From: CADEEN01 sp963816315
GTDB taxonomy: Bacteria > Pseudomonadota > Gammaproteobacteria > Burkholderiales > Burkholderiaceae_C
Assembly (NCBI GenBank): GCA_963816315.1
Contig: CAWFJZ010000012.1
Location: forward strand, 1-64,000
Direction: 5' to 3'
DNA: 64,000 nt
Below, in pieces: positions 52,055 to 61,409 of the stretch. A model generated the notes under the pieces. It saw nothing but the letters and a program-made list of their open reading frames with translations, was not told where the DNA came from and did no database searches. The translations under genes and the position numbers were made by a program. Numbering within the stretch: the first letter of the stretch is position 1; every line of letters starts with the position of its first letter.

Positions 52055-53578
52055 ATGCCCATACACCCGAGTCCACCCGCCTTCGAGCGCGGCGCACTGT
52101 CGTCGCTGCCGGAGCAGTTGGCGCGGTGGATCGTGGCGCAGATCCATGCGCGCACGCTGGCCGCAGGTGCGCGGCTGCCTTCCGTGCGCGAGGCGGCGCG
52201 GCGGCATGGCCTGTCGCCATCCACGGTCGTTGCCGCCTACGACCAACTGCAGGCCCAAGGCCTGGTCGAGGCGCGGGCGCAGCGCGGCTACTTCGTGCGC
52301 GAGTCCGGCGCTCGCGGCGACACGGCGCCAGCCGCACCGTTGCAACGCCGCGCGCCGCCGCAGAGCGCCGCGGCGATGGTGCGCAGCATGTTCGAGCATC
52401 GCGGCGACAAGGCCGCGTCGCCCGGCATCGGCACCATCCCGCCCGACTGGCTCGACCTGCCGCTGCTGCACAGCGCACTGCGCCGCGCCATCGCCGACGA
52501 CAGCAGCGAACACAGCAGCCTGCGCTACGGCGACCCGGCCGGCGACGTGCGCCTGCGCCACGCGTTGACGCACCGCCTGGCCGATCTTGGCATCGCCAGC
52601 CACGCCGGGCAGATCGTCACCACCGCGGGGGCGACGGCGGCGCTCGACCTCGTCGCGCAGTTGCTGCTGGCCCCCGGCGACAGCGTGCTCGTCGATGAAC
52701 CCGGCTGGCCAGTTGAGTTTGCGCGGCTGGCGCTGATGGGCGTGCATTGCATCTCGGTGCCGCGCGTGCACGACGGACCGGACCGCGGGGCGATGCGCCG
52801 CCTGCTCGACGAGCACCGCGGACCCGACAAGCCGCGCGCCTTCATCACTGTCTCGGTGCTGCACAACCCGACGGGCAGCTCGATCACGCTGGCCGCGGCG
52901 CACGAGGTGCTGAAGATCGCCGAAGCGCACGAGCTGACGATCATCGAGGACGACAGCTACGCCTGGCTGGCGAGCAAGGAGGCGCCGCGCCTGTGTGCGC
53001 TCGACCAGTTGCAGCGCACGGTGTATGTCTGCGGCGTCTCGAAAATCCTCACGCCGGCCTGGCGCGTCGGCTTCCTGGCCGCGGCACCGGCGCTGGTCGA
53101 GCGCGCGATCGATCGCAAGCTGCTGACCACACTTGGCGCGCCCGGCCTGGCCGAGCGCGCGCTGGCGATCGCGCTCGAACAAGGCGCCTTGCGCCGCCAC
53201 GCCGAGCGCATCACGCAGCGCCTGGCCGCGGCCCGCACGCGCACCGTGCGCCTGGCGCAGGAGGCGGGGTTTGCGTTCGCAACGCCGCCGCAGGGCCTGT
53301 TCGGCTGGGTCGATACCGGCGTGGACAGCGAGCGTCTGGCCACGCTGCTGCACGGCGACGGCTGGCTGCTGTCGCCGGGCAGCCTCTTTCACGTGACACC
53401 GCGGCGCTCGACGCTGATGCGCGTCAATTTCGCGGTTGCCCAGGAAGCACGGCTGTGGCGCGTGCTGCGCGAGGCCCGCGACAAGATCGGCAGGGCGCCA
53501 CGCAGTGCCGCCGCAGACAACCCGGCTTTACCCACCCCCACTGTCATGGGGGGCTGGCCAAGTCGCAACCGGGCGTAA
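52055..53578 (+). CDS. MocR-type regulator (GntR helix-turn-helix with aminotransferase domain)
   Basis: The product is 507 residues. The N-terminal GntR winged helix (about 15-85: LPEQLARWIVAQIHARTLAAGARLPSVREAARRHGLSPSTVVAAYDQL) is joined by a linker to a fold-type-I aminotransferase domain with TTAGATAALDLVAQLLL, VSVLHNPTGSSITL and the PLP lysine in VCGVSKILTPAWRVGF. It is divergent from the EamA-aminotransferase operon and probably responds to PLP or an amino acid. The C-terminal 25 residues are low-complexity. Confidence 0.93.
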   Translation: MPIHPSPPAFERGALSSLPEQLARWIVAQIHARTLAAGARLPSVREAARRHGLSPSTVVAAYDQLQAQGLVEARAQRGYFVRESGARGDTAPAAPLQRRAPPQSAAAMVRSMFEHRGDKAASPGIGTIPPDWLDLPLLHSALRRAIADDSSEHSSLRYGDPAGDVRLRHALTHRLADLGIASHAGQIVTTAGATAALDLVAQLLLAPGDSVLVDEPGWPVEFARLALMGVHCISVPRVHDGPDRGAMRRLLDEHRGPDKPRAFITVSVLHNPTGSSITLAAAHEVLKIAEAHELTIIEDDSYAWLASKEAPRLCALDQLQRTVYVCGVSKILTPAWRVGFLAAAPALVERAIDRKLLTTLGAPGLAERALAIALEQGALRRHAERITQRLAAARTRTVRLAQEAGFAFATPPQGLFGWVDTGVDSERLATLLHGDGWLLSPGSLFHVTPRRSTLMRVNFAVAQEARLWRVLREARDKIGRAPRSAAADNPALPTPTVMGGWPSRNRA

Positions 53579-53624
53579 CATAAGGGCACAAATTCGCCCT
53601 TGCCATTCTTGTAGTCGCTGCGTC

Positions 53625-54377
53625 GTGACCTTCGAATCAACCCTGCCGCTCGGAGAGCCCGAACTCATGCGGGTCAGCGCTTTCGAGCGCTACCTCGAAG
53701 AGTTGCGGCGCGAGAGCGGCGACGCCTCGCTGACGCGCCTGTCGTCGCTCAACCCGTCGCTGCTGCAAGACCTGCTGCGCTTCGAGCAGGACGGCCGCCG
53801 CACCGAAGTGCTCGAAGTCATCGCCGCCTGCGTGCGCCACGCGCGGCCGCTGGCGATCTACCTGCAATGCGGCTTGCGTGTCGTGCCGCTGACGCTGTTC
53901 CCGAACGAACGCCTGGTGCATTGCCCGCTGCACATGCACGAGTTCCTGGCGCAGCGCCTGTCCGACATGACCGTGTTGCGCGTCGAGCCGGCGATGCTGC
54001 GCCCGCCCGGGGACCCGGAAGAAGCGCTCGTCGGCGAGCCGCATCTTTATCAGCCGCTCGGGCCCGTGGCCTGGGAGCTGGCGATGCGCGGTTCGCGCGA
54101 GCAACTGCTGCCCGAGATCAGCGGCCCGGCTGCTTATCGCGTGGCGCTGGGCACCAACCTGCGTGACGTGATCCTCACGGGGGTCGTGCAAGCCGCCGTC
54201 AACCGCCTGCACCGCGAGAGCGCCAACTTGCGCGAGATGGCCGAGTGGCCTGGGCTGAACCGCGCGCGCGCGATGCGGCTGCTCAACGCGCTGTATCTGC
54301 AGGGCGGCCTGATCGTCAGCCGCACGCACCCGGTGGCGAGCAACGAAAGCTGGTTCGGCAGCACGACCAGAAGTTGA
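53625..54377 (+). CDS. Conserved-looking cytoplasmic protein, unknown
   Basis: The product is 250 residues from GTG 53625 (ATG 53667 also possible). It has no signal peptide or membrane helix. A helical N-terminus (FERYLEELRRESGDASLTRLSSLNPSLLQDLLRF) is followed by a central mixed region (RPLAIYLQCGLRVVPLTLFPNERLVHCPLHMHEFL). The C-terminus (LREMAEWPGLNRARAMRLLNALYLQGGLIVSRTHP) may hold a winged helix. The C-terminal helices resemble a DNA-binding end, but I do not recognise the family. Confidence 0.6.
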   Translation: MTFESTLPLGEPELMRVSAFERYLEELRRESGDASLTRLSSLNPSLLQDLLRFEQDGRRTEVLEVIAACVRHARPLAIYLQCGLRVVPLTLFPNERLVHCPLHMHEFLAQRLSDMTVLRVEPAMLRPPGDPEEALVGEPHLYQPLGPVAWELAMRGSREQLLPEISGPAAYRVALGTNLRDVILTGVVQAAVNRLHRESANLREMAEWPGLNRARAMRLLNALYLQGGLIVSRTHPVASNESWFGSTTRS

Positions 54378-54397
54378 GCCGTGTCAGTCGCGGGCGA

Positions 54398-55312
54398 TCA
54401 ACGTGGCGCCTGGTCCTTGCCGCCGCACTGTTCCAGCCACTCCATCAACGGCGCAAACGACGCTTCGCTGAGCAGCGCGCCGTCCTTGTTCTGTCGCAAC
54501 GCGCGCTCGACCTTGTCGTAGCTCTGGCGGCATTTCAACGGCAGGCTCGCGAACTCGGGACTCGATCGCAGCTTGAGGATGTCTGCGGTGAGCTGTTGTT
54601 CGTCAAGCGCCACCGCCGGGGCGGCGGCGGGCGGCGGCGGCGCGTTCCAGCAGTTGCCCGGCGCGTCGCCGACGGCCACCCAAAAGCGGCCCGTGGCCTG
54701 CGTCAGGCTGTCGTGGCGATGCGGTGCGGTCGTCCAACTGGTGCTGTCCTGGTAGCTGACCATGCGCCAGCCGGTGCCGAGCGCGCGCTCGCAGGCTTGC
54801 GTGCCGCTCTGTTGCGACGCCAGGCTGTCGCCGCGCAGGGCCGGGCTGGCGCCGAGCAGCAGACCTTCCCTTGCCGGCGGCGCCGTGATGCGGCCGCTGT
54901 TGGCATCGACCACCACCGGCGTGCGCGCGCGGCGTTCGGGCGCCTTGATGCACAGCACCGGCAGCGCGCGGCTGCACGCGGTGTCGCCGCGCTCGGCGTC
55001 ACAGCCGCCGTCGCGCGGCCGGTCTTGTGGTGCGGGCCGTGCCAGGCAGCTCGCACTGACCGTGTCGCCCGGCTGGGCTTGCAGGCCAAAGGTCATGCCG
55101 TGGCGTGGAGTCAGGTAGCCGCCGGCGCCTGCGTCGCGCCGAGCGGCACCGGCGGTTGCAGCCGTTTCAGCCGGGCAGGGCCGGTCGCTGAACGACTTCT
55201 TGCCGTCGGCGCCGATGCAGGTGTAGGTAGCCGCGCCCGCGCTGGCGCACAACGCCGCAGCGCACGTCACGAGCGCCGCGCGCAAGGCATGTTCGCGTGC
55301 TCGGCGATTCAT
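54398..55312 (-). CDS. DUF4124-domain exported protein
   Basis: The product is about 304 residues from ATG 55312 (ATG 55354 is in frame). The signal peptide (ALRAALVTCAAALCASAGAA) precedes the DUF4124 motif TYTCIGADGKKSFSDRPCP. The rest is Ala/Arg rich with several Cys and a C-terminal helical part (LTADILKLRSSPEFASLPLKCRQSYDKVERALRQ). It is probably a periplasmic protein. Function unknown. Confidence 0.75.
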   Translation of the reverse strand: MNRRAREHALRAALVTCAAALCASAGAATYTCIGADGKKSFSDRPCPAETAATAGAARRDAGAGGYLTPRHGMTFGLQAQPGDTVSASCLARPAPQDRPRDGGCDAERGDTACSRALPVLCIKAPERRARTPVVVDANSGRITAPPAREGLLLGASPALRGDSLASQQSGTQACERALGTGWRMVSYQDSTSWTTAPHRHDSLTQATGRFWVAVGDAPGNCWNAPPPPAAAPAVALDEQQLTADILKLRSSPEFASLPLKCRQSYDKVERALRQNKDGALLSEASFAPLMEWLEQCGGKDQAPR

Positions 55313-55416
55313 CGGCGACGTGTCGGCGTTGCCGCCGGGCGAGTGATTGGGCATGCGCCGATCATCGTCAACGTATTTGCGGGGCGTCAAGCGTGCGGAC
55401 CACGGCCCGCGCCGGA

Positions 55417-57294
55417 CTATCGCGAACCGAGGCTCTCCCAGCGCACCAGCGCTGCCGTCAGCTCGTCCTCGATCTGCGCCGTGCGCGCGTGCAGTGCCGC
55501 CGCGCGTTGTGGATCGTCGATGTACAGCGACGGCTGGGCCATGTCTGCGGCGAGCTGCTTCTGCTCCGCTTCCAGCGCTTCGATGCGCGCCGGCAGCGCA
55601 TCGAGCTCGCGCTGTTCCTTGTAGCTGAGCTTGCGCGGTTTGGCCGACGCTGCCGGCGCCGTCGCGCGTGATGCCACCGGCGCAGCGCTCGGCGCGCTCA
55701 CCCGCGAGCGCGCGCGCTGCGTCAGCCAATCGGTGATGCCGCCCTCGTACTCGCGCCACAGACCCGGCTTGCCGCCGTACTCCGCGTCGCCCTCCCAGGC
55801 GACGACGCTCGTCACCACGTTATCGACGAAGCGCCGGTCATGGCTGACGAGAAACGCCGTACCCGCATAGTCGGCGAGCAGTGCTTCGAGCAGTTCGAGC
55901 GTTTCGATGTCGAGATCGTTGGTCGGCTCGTCGAGCACGATCACGTTGGCCGGCAGCGCGAACAGCCGCGCCAGCAGCAGCCGGTTGCGCTCGCCGCCGG
56001 AAAGCGTGCGCACGGGCGAGTTCGCGCGCTCGGGCGAGAACAGAAAGTCGGTGAGGTAACTCATGATGTGCTTCTTCGCAGCGCCGACTTCGACCCACTC
56101 GCTGCCCGGACTGATCGTGTCGGCCAGCGTGGCGTCGAGATCGAGGCCCTCGCGCAACTGGTCGAAGTACGCCACCTGCAGGTTGCTGCCGCGGCGCACG
56201 CGGCCGCGTGTGGGTTCCAACTCGCCGAGGATGAGTTTCAGCAGCGTCGTCTTGCCGGCGCCGTTGGGGCCGACCAGGCCGACCTTGTCGCCGCGCAGGA
56301 AAGTGGCGCTGAAGTGGTCGATCAACATGCGTTCGCCGTAGCCGGCGGAGACGTCATCGAGTTCGGCAACGATCTTGCCGGTCGGCAACCCCGTCGCCAG
56401 TTCGAGCTTGACCTGGCCGACGCGGTCACGCCGCGCCACGCGCGTGGCGCGCAGCTTCTCCAGCCGCGCGATGCGGCCGACGCTGCGCGTGCGCCGCGCT
56501 TCGACGCCCTTGCGTACCCAGACCTCTTCGGCGGCGAGCAGCTTGTCGGCGCGTGCGTTGGCCAGTGCTTCGCTTTCCAACTCGCGCGCCTTCGTCGCTT
56601 CGTAGGCGGCGTAGTTGCCGGGGTAGGAGCGCAGCACGCCGCGGTCGAACTCGATGATGCGTGTCGCCACCGCGTCGATGAAGGCGCGGTCGTGCGAGAT
56701 CAGCACCGTCGCGTGAGTCGATTCATTCAGCAGCCCTTGCAGCCAGGCGATCGCGTCGAGGTCGAGGTGGTTCGTCGGTTCGTCGAGCAGCAGCACGTCG
56801 GGCTGCGCCACCAGCGCCTGCGCCAACGCGACGCGCTTTTTCGTGCCGCCGGAGAGCGTGCCGACGAGCGCAGCGCCGTCCAAGTGCAGGCGTTGCAGCG
56901 TTTCATCGACACGCTGCTCCCATGTCCAGCCGCCGAGCGCTTCGAGGCGGGTTTGCAGCGCGTCGAGGTCGTCCTCCGGCGCATGGGCTTCGAAGCGCTC
57001 GCGCAATGCTCGCGCTTCGGCCACGCCTTCGGCGACCACATCGAACACGGAGTGCGCTGCATCGAACAGCGGCTCCTGCGGAACATAAATCCGCCGCGTG
57101 CCCTGCTGCGCTTGCAACAGCCCATCATCGGCCCGCTCCAGCCCGGCCAGGATCTTCAGCAGTGAGGACTTGCCCGCGCCGTTGCGCCCGATCAGCGCCA
57201 CGCGCTCGCCGTCATCGAGTGAGAACGACGCCCCGTCAAGGAGGGGCACGTGACCGTAGGCGAGGTGGGCGTTGGTGAGGGTGAGCAAAGGCAT
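55417..57294 (-). CDS. uup: ABC-F ATPase Uup
   Basis: The product is 625 residues. The first ABC domain has GRNGAGKSSLLKILAG, LSGGTKKRVALAQALV and LLLDEPTNHLDLDAI. The linker (about 235-305) is charged. The second domain has GPNGAGKTTLLKLI, LSGGERNRLLLARLF and VLDEPTNDLDIETLE. The C-terminal coiled-coil (about 555-620, YKEQRELDALPARIEALEAEQK) is typical of Uup, which acts on ribosomes or DNA structures. There are no membrane segments. ATG 57294 is the first good start. Confidence 0.93.
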   Translation of the reverse strand: MPLLTLTNAHLAYGHVPLLDGASFSLDDGERVALIGRNGAGKSSLLKILAGLERADDGLLQAQQGTRRIYVPQEPLFDAAHSVFDVVAEGVAEARALRERFEAHAPEDDLDALQTRLEALGGWTWEQRVDETLQRLHLDGAALVGTLSGGTKKRVALAQALVAQPDVLLLDEPTNHLDLDAIAWLQGLLNESTHATVLISHDRAFIDAVATRIIEFDRGVLRSYPGNYAAYEATKARELESEALANARADKLLAAEEVWVRKGVEARRTRSVGRIARLEKLRATRVARRDRVGQVKLELATGLPTGKIVAELDDVSAGYGERMLIDHFSATFLRGDKVGLVGPNGAGKTTLLKLILGELEPTRGRVRRGSNLQVAYFDQLREGLDLDATLADTISPGSEWVEVGAAKKHIMSYLTDFLFSPERANSPVRTLSGGERNRLLLARLFALPANVIVLDEPTNDLDIETLELLEALLADYAGTAFLVSHDRRFVDNVVTSVVAWEGDAEYGGKPGLWREYEGGITDWLTQRARSRVSAPSAAPVASRATAPAASAKPRKLSYKEQRELDALPARIEALEAEQKQLAADMAQPSLYIDDPQRAAALHARTAQIEDELTAALVRWESLGSR

Positions 57295-57419
57295 GGCCGG
57301 ATTGTCGTTGCGCTTGTCAAGCCCCCGCCTCCCGGCCTCGGGTCTATCCTCAGCGCGTGCGCCGGCGGAAATCGCGGCCTGCGTCGATAGAATGAAAAAC
57401 ACTCCCCAACCAGCAAACC

Positions 57420-58181
57420 ATGAGCGCCGTCATCTGCAGCGACGTCAGTACTTCGTGCCTCGAGCTGAAGAGCGCGGCGCTGACGTTGATGGCCCTGGTG
57501 CTGAAGACGACCGATCTGGCACAACTCGCCGAGGAACTTTCGCAGCGCGCCATCGCGATGCCCGGACTGTTCGACGACGAGCCGGTGGTGGTGGACCTGT
57601 CGTTCGTGCGCGAAACCGACGAGCCGATCGATTTCGATGTGCTGGTCGTGCTGCTGATGCAGCACGGCATGCGGCCGGTGGCCGTGCGCGGCGGCGCGGC
57701 CGAGCAGATGGCCGCGGCGATGTCATCCGGGCTGCTCGAAGCGCCCGAAGGCGCGCGGCCGGCGCTGCGCGAAGTGCCGGCGCCCGAAGTGATCGAGCGC
57801 ATCGTCGAGAAGACGGTCGAGAAGATCGTCGAGGTGCAACTGCCCGCACTGCCGCCGCTGGTCATCGACAAGCCCTTGCGCTCGGGCCAGCAGGTCCACG
57901 CGCAGGGCCGCGATCTGATCGTGCTGGCCCTCGTCAGCTTCGGCGCCGAGGTCAGCGCCGACGGCGACATCCACATCTATGCGCCGCTGCGCGGCCGCGC
58001 GCATGCGGGCAAGAGCGGCAACACCGCGGCCCGCATCTACTGTCATTGCATGCAGGCGCAGGTGCTGGCGATCGCCGGCGTGGTGCGCACCACCGATGTC
58101 GCGCTGCCCGACGGCATCGTCGGCCAGGCGGCGATGGTGCGCCTGGCCGGCGAGCAGCTCGTCGTCGAGCGCCTCGGTTGA
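57420..58181 (+). CDS. minC: Septum-site inhibitor MinC
   Basis: The product is 253 residues. The N-terminal domain (about 1-100) blocks FtsZ. A coiled linker (EVIERIVEKTVEKIVEVQLPAL) follows, then the C-terminal beta-helix domain (GDIHIYAPLRGRAHAGKSGNTAARIYCHCMQAQVLAIAG) that binds MinD. It is the first gene of minCDE, with minD 31 bases after its stop. Confidence 0.96.
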   Translation: MSAVICSDVSTSCLELKSAALTLMALVLKTTDLAQLAEELSQRAIAMPGLFDDEPVVVDLSFVRETDEPIDFDVLVVLLMQHGMRPVAVRGGAAEQMAAAMSSGLLEAPEGARPALREVPAPEVIERIVEKTVEKIVEVQLPALPPLVIDKPLRSGQQVHAQGRDLIVLALVSFGAEVSADGDIHIYAPLRGRAHAGKSGNTAARIYCHCMQAQVLAIAGVVRTTDVALPDGIVGQAAMVRLAGEQLVVERLG

Positions 58182-58212
58182 ATCAAATAACGAGCTAGAG
58201 GGAACGTTCCAG

Positions 58213-59031
58213 ATGGCCACGAAGATCATCGTCGTCACGTCCGGCAAGGGCGGCGTCGGCAAAACCACCACCAGCGCCAGCTTTGCGTCGGGCCTGGCGT
58301 TGCGCGGCCACAAGACCGCGGTCATCGACTTCGATGTCGGCCTGCGCAACCTCGATCTGATCATGGGCTGCGAGCGGCGCGTGGTCTATGACTTCATCAA
58401 CGTCATCCATGGCGAGGCCAAGCTGACGCAGGCGCTGATCAAGGACAAGCACAGCGAGAACCTCGTCGTGCTGGCCGCCTCGCAGACGCGCGACAAGGAA
58501 GCGCTGACCCAGGAAGGCGTGAAGCGCGTGCTGGACGAACTCGCCGAAATGGGCATGGAGTACATCGTCTGCGACTCGCCGGCCGGCATCGAGACCGGCG
58601 CCACGCTGGCGATGCACTATGCCGACGAGGCCATCGTCGTCACCAACCCCGAGGTCTCTTCGGTGCGTGATTCCGACCGCATCCTCGGCATGCTGGCGTC
58701 GAAGACGCAACGCGCCATCGACGGCAAGGAGGGCATCCGCGAGCACCTGCTGATCACGCGCTACGACCCGGCGCGCGTGGCCAGCGGGCAGATGCTGTCG
58801 ATCGACGACATCCAGGACATCCTGCGCATCCCGCTGATCGGCGTCGTGCCCGAATCGCAGACCGTGCTCAACGCGTCGAACCAGGGCGTGCCGGCGATCC
58901 ATATGAACGACAGCGCCGTCGCCGAGGCCTACAAGGACGTGGTGCGGCGCTTTCTCGGCGAGAGCCGCGAGATGCGCTTCACGCAACAAGCGCGGCCGAC
59001 GTTTTTCCAACGCCTGTTCGCCAAGGCATGA
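58213..59031 (+). CDS. minD: Septum-site ATPase MinD
   Basis: The product is 272 residues. The deviant Walker A (SGKGGVGKTTTSASF), the switch region (VIDFDVGLRNLDLIMGCERR), CDSPAGIETGA and the C-terminal membrane-targeting helix (ARPTFFQRLFAKA) are all present. It oscillates with MinE and recruits MinC to the membrane. GAGGGAACG lies upstream of ATG 58213. Confidence 0.98.
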   Translation: MATKIIVVTSGKGGVGKTTTSASFASGLALRGHKTAVIDFDVGLRNLDLIMGCERRVVYDFINVIHGEAKLTQALIKDKHSENLVVLAASQTRDKEALTQEGVKRVLDELAEMGMEYIVCDSPAGIETGATLAMHYADEAIVVTNPEVSSVRDSDRILGMLASKTQRAIDGKEGIREHLLITRYDPARVASGQMLSIDDIQDILRIPLIGVVPESQTVLNASNQGVPAIHMNDSAVAEAYKDVVRRFLGESREMRFTQQARPTFFQRLFAKA

Positions 59032-59303
59032 AGACGATGTCGTGGCTGTCGTCGCTGTTCTTCGGGCAGAAGAAGAAGTCGGCCAAGCTGGCCAAGCAGC
59101 GCCTGCAGATCGTGCTGGCTCACGAGCGCAGCGCGCGCGGCCTGCCCGAGTACCTGCCGGTGCTGCAGCGCGAGTTGCAACTCGTGGTGGCCAAGTACGT
59201 CAACGTGCCGCCGCGCGAGGTCAGCGTGCGCATCGGCCACCCGCGCCATGCGCCCGAAGGGCTCGAAGTGCGCATCGAGCTGCCGCAGCCGGCGCACGCT
59301 TGA
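59028..59303 (+). CDS. minE: MinE topological specificity factor
   Basis: The product is 91 residues. The N-terminal membrane-binding segment (MSWLSSLFFGQKKKSAKLAKQRLQIVLAHER) contacts MinD, and the C-terminal topology domain follows (YLPVLQRELQLVVAKYVNVPPREVSVRIG). The start overlaps the minD stop (ATGA), so the two are coupled. Confidence 0.97.
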   Translation: MKTMSWLSSLFFGQKKKSAKLAKQRLQIVLAHERSARGLPEYLPVLQRELQLVVAKYVNVPPREVSVRIGHPRHAPEGLEVRIELPQPAHA

Positions 59304-59385
59304 ATGCGGCCAAACCGCCGCCAGCTTGAAACAAGCGCACACTGCGTGCCTGCTGGCTGATTTTCAGTGAATTAGGAGACAGACG

Positions 59386-60345
59386 ATGAAACAGTTCCTG
59401 TGGACCCTGGCCATGGCCGTCGGCTTGGCCTTCACACTCGCGCCGGCCGACGCTGAAGCCAAACGCCTGGGCGGCGGCAAGTCGCAGGGCATGCAGCGCA
59501 GTGCGCCCGACAAGCCGGCGCAGAGCACACCGGCAACACCGAACAACAACGCGGCCACCCCCGCGCCTGCCAATGCCGGCGCCGCGGCCGCGGCCCCCAA
59601 GCGCTCGTGGATGGGCCCGATCGCCGGTCTCGCCGCCGGCCTCGGCCTGGCCGCGCTGTTCAGCCATTTCGGCATGGGCGAGGGCTTGGCCAACTTCGTC
59701 ATGCTGGCCTTGCTGGCGATGGCGGCGTTCTTCGTCATCCGCCTGCTGATGCGGCGCTTTGCCGGCGGCGGCGGGGCGCAACGCCCGTCGATGGCGATGG
59801 CCGGCGCGGGCGCCGGCGTGGCGGCAGCGCGGCCCGCGGCGCCGACGAGCTTCGTCGATGAGCGCCCCGGCATGCAGCGCAACGCGGCACCGCAGGTGGC
59901 GATCGGCTCCGCGCTGGCGACGCCGCTGGCCGTGCCGGGCGTGGCCAACGCCACGGCCGCGCCTGCGCTGCCGGCCAACTTCGACGGTGAAGGCTTCGAG
60001 CGCCTGGCCAAGATGCTGTTCATCCGTCTGCAAGCGGCCAATGACAAGGCGGATCTGAACGACCTGCGCAACTTCACCACGCCCGAGCTCTTCGCGGCGC
60101 TGCGCATGGACCTGCACGACCGCGGCGACAACGCGCAGCAGCACACCGACGTCGTCAAGGTCGATGCGCAGTTGATCGACTTCGCGCAAGAAGCCGAGCA
60201 GCAGATCGTCAGCGTGCGCTTTACCGGCCAAATCAAGGAAGACGCCAACGCCGAAGCGACGCCGTTCGACGAGGTCTGGCATGTGGTCAAGCCGCTCGAC
60301 GACAGCCGCAGTTGGGCGATCGCGGGGATTCAGCAGCGGCAGTGA
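59386..60345 (+). CDS. Tim44-like domain membrane protein
   Basis: The product is 319 residues. A signal-like N-terminus, an Ala/Pro/Asn-rich linker (about 35-75), two hydrophobic helices (about 80-125: IAGLAAGLGLAALFSHFG and FVMLALLAMAAFFVIRLLM) and a C-terminal Tim44-like domain (FDGEGFERLAKMLFIRLQAANDKADLNDLRNFTTPELFAALRMDL ... VVKPLD) are visible in order. Such proteins are widespread in Betaproteobacteria, and the function is unknown. It follows minE with 82 bases between. AGGAGAC precedes ATG 59386. Confidence 0.88.
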   Translation: MKQFLWTLAMAVGLAFTLAPADAEAKRLGGGKSQGMQRSAPDKPAQSTPATPNNNAATPAPANAGAAAAAPKRSWMGPIAGLAAGLGLAALFSHFGMGEGLANFVMLALLAMAAFFVIRLLMRRFAGGGGAQRPSMAMAGAGAGVAAARPAAPTSFVDERPGMQRNAAPQVAIGSALATPLAVPGVANATAAPALPANFDGEGFERLAKMLFIRLQAANDKADLNDLRNFTTPELFAALRMDLHDRGDNAQQHTDVVKVDAQLIDFAQEAEQQIVSVRFTGQIKEDANAEATPFDEVWHVVKPLDDSRSWAIAGIQQRQ

Positions 60346-60348
60346 TCC

Positions 60349-60377
60349 GTTCGCCCTGAGCTTGCCGAAGGGCTACC
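60349..60377. repeat. Single dispersed-repeat copy
   Basis: The sequence CCGTTCGCCCTGAGCTTGCCGAAGGGC directly after the Tim44 stop is one half-copy of the palindromic repeat cluster seen at 934-1190 and 10550-10730. It overlaps the end of the YciH-like gene by a few bases. Confidence 0.7.
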
Positions 60378-60714
60378 CGCCCGAACGTTTCACAACGAAG
60401 CCCTCACCCTGCAGCAAGGCGATCACACGCGCGGCGTGATCGCCCTGCACTTCGAGCACACCGTCCTTGACGGTGCCGCCGGTGCCGCAAGCGCTGCGCA
60501 AGCGCTTGCCCAACGCCGCCAGCGCGGCCTCGTCGAGCGCCAGGCCGCGCACCAGCGTCACCGTCTTGCCGCCGCGGCCTTTGCTCTCGCGGCTGACGCG
60601 CGCGATGCCGTCACCGAGCGGTGTCTTCGCTGCTTTGCAAAGGCACGCCGTCACGGGCTGCCTGCACCCCGGGCACATGCGCCCGCTGTCGGTCGAATAG
60701 ACGAGGCCGCTCAT
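60373..60714 (-). CDS. yciH: SUI1/YciH-type translation initiation factor
   Basis: The product is 113 residues. A Cys-rich N-terminus with two CxxC-like pairs (RMCPGCRQPVTACLC) is followed by the eIF1/SUI1 domain (SRESKGRGGKTVTLVRGLAL, LRSACGTGGTVKDGVLEVQGDHAARVIALLQGEGF). It is the bacterial eIF1 homologue. It overlaps the rhomboid gene by four bases. Confidence 0.92.
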   Translation of the reverse strand: MSGLVYSTDSGRMCPGCRQPVTACLCKAAKTPLGDGIARVSRESKGRGGKTVTLVRGLALDEAALAALGKRLRSACGTGGTVKDGVLEVQGDHAARVIALLQGEGFVVKRSGG

Positions 60715-61352
60715 CCGAAGACCTGCCGCAGCGCGCGGCCGAATGCCGGCGCGTCGGTCAGCAACACGAACACCACACCGGCCAGCGCACCCGACAAGTG
60801 CGCGTCGTGGTTGATGCGCCCGCGCGATTGCTTCGACGCATAGATCGTGTAGGCCAGGTACAGCACCGCGAACAGCGGCGCGGGAATCGGCAGCGGAATC
60901 GGAAAGACGATGATCGACTGCGACGGCGTATGGACGATCGACGCAAACAACACCGCCAGGATCGCGCCCGACGCGCCGAGGCTGGCGTACTCCGGCTGCC
61001 GCCGGTGCGCGAACCAGGTGCCTGCGCTGCTGACCAGCAAGCCGAACGCATACAGCGCGACGAAGCGGCCGCTGCCGATCGCGCGCTCCAGCGAAAAACC
61101 GAAGGCCCAGAACGTGAACGCGTTGAACAGCAGGTGCGGCAGGTCGGCATGCAGAAAACCGCTCGTGACCACGGTGGCGTACTGGCGGCGCGGCAGCAGC
61201 CAGTACGGGCGCAGCAGATGGCGTTCGAGGATCTGCGGCGCTTTGTACAGCGCGAGCAGGCTGGCGACGAGCATCAGCACGAGGATCGCGGTGGCGACCG
61301 GGGCGCCTTGGGTGAGCGTGGTCAGGGCTTGCATGTTGGCAGCAGTATCCAT
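60711..61352 (-). CDS. Rhomboid-family intramembrane serine protease
   Basis: The product is 213 residues with about six helices. The HLLFN motif (H73, N77), the catalytic Ser in LGASGAI (S128) and the catalytic His in NHDAHLSGALAG (H185) are present, so the protease should be active. The start is ATG 61352, because the frame upstream to 61994 does not resemble a rhomboid. It is translated with yciH. Confidence 0.9.
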   Translation of the reverse strand: MDTAANMQALTTLTQGAPVATAILVLMLVASLLALYKAPQILERHLLRPYWLLPRRQYATVVTSGFLHADLPHLLFNAFTFWAFGFSLERAIGSGRFVALYAFGLLVSSAGTWFAHRRQPEYASLGASGAILAVLFASIVHTPSQSIIVFPIPLPIPAPLFAVLYLAYTIYASKQSRGRINHDAHLSGALAGVVFVLLTDAPAFGRALRQVFG

Positions 61353-61409
61353 GGCCGCCTCTTGCTCGTGCCGGCAAGACGGTGCTTGCACAACTTGTTG
61401 AGGGCGGCC

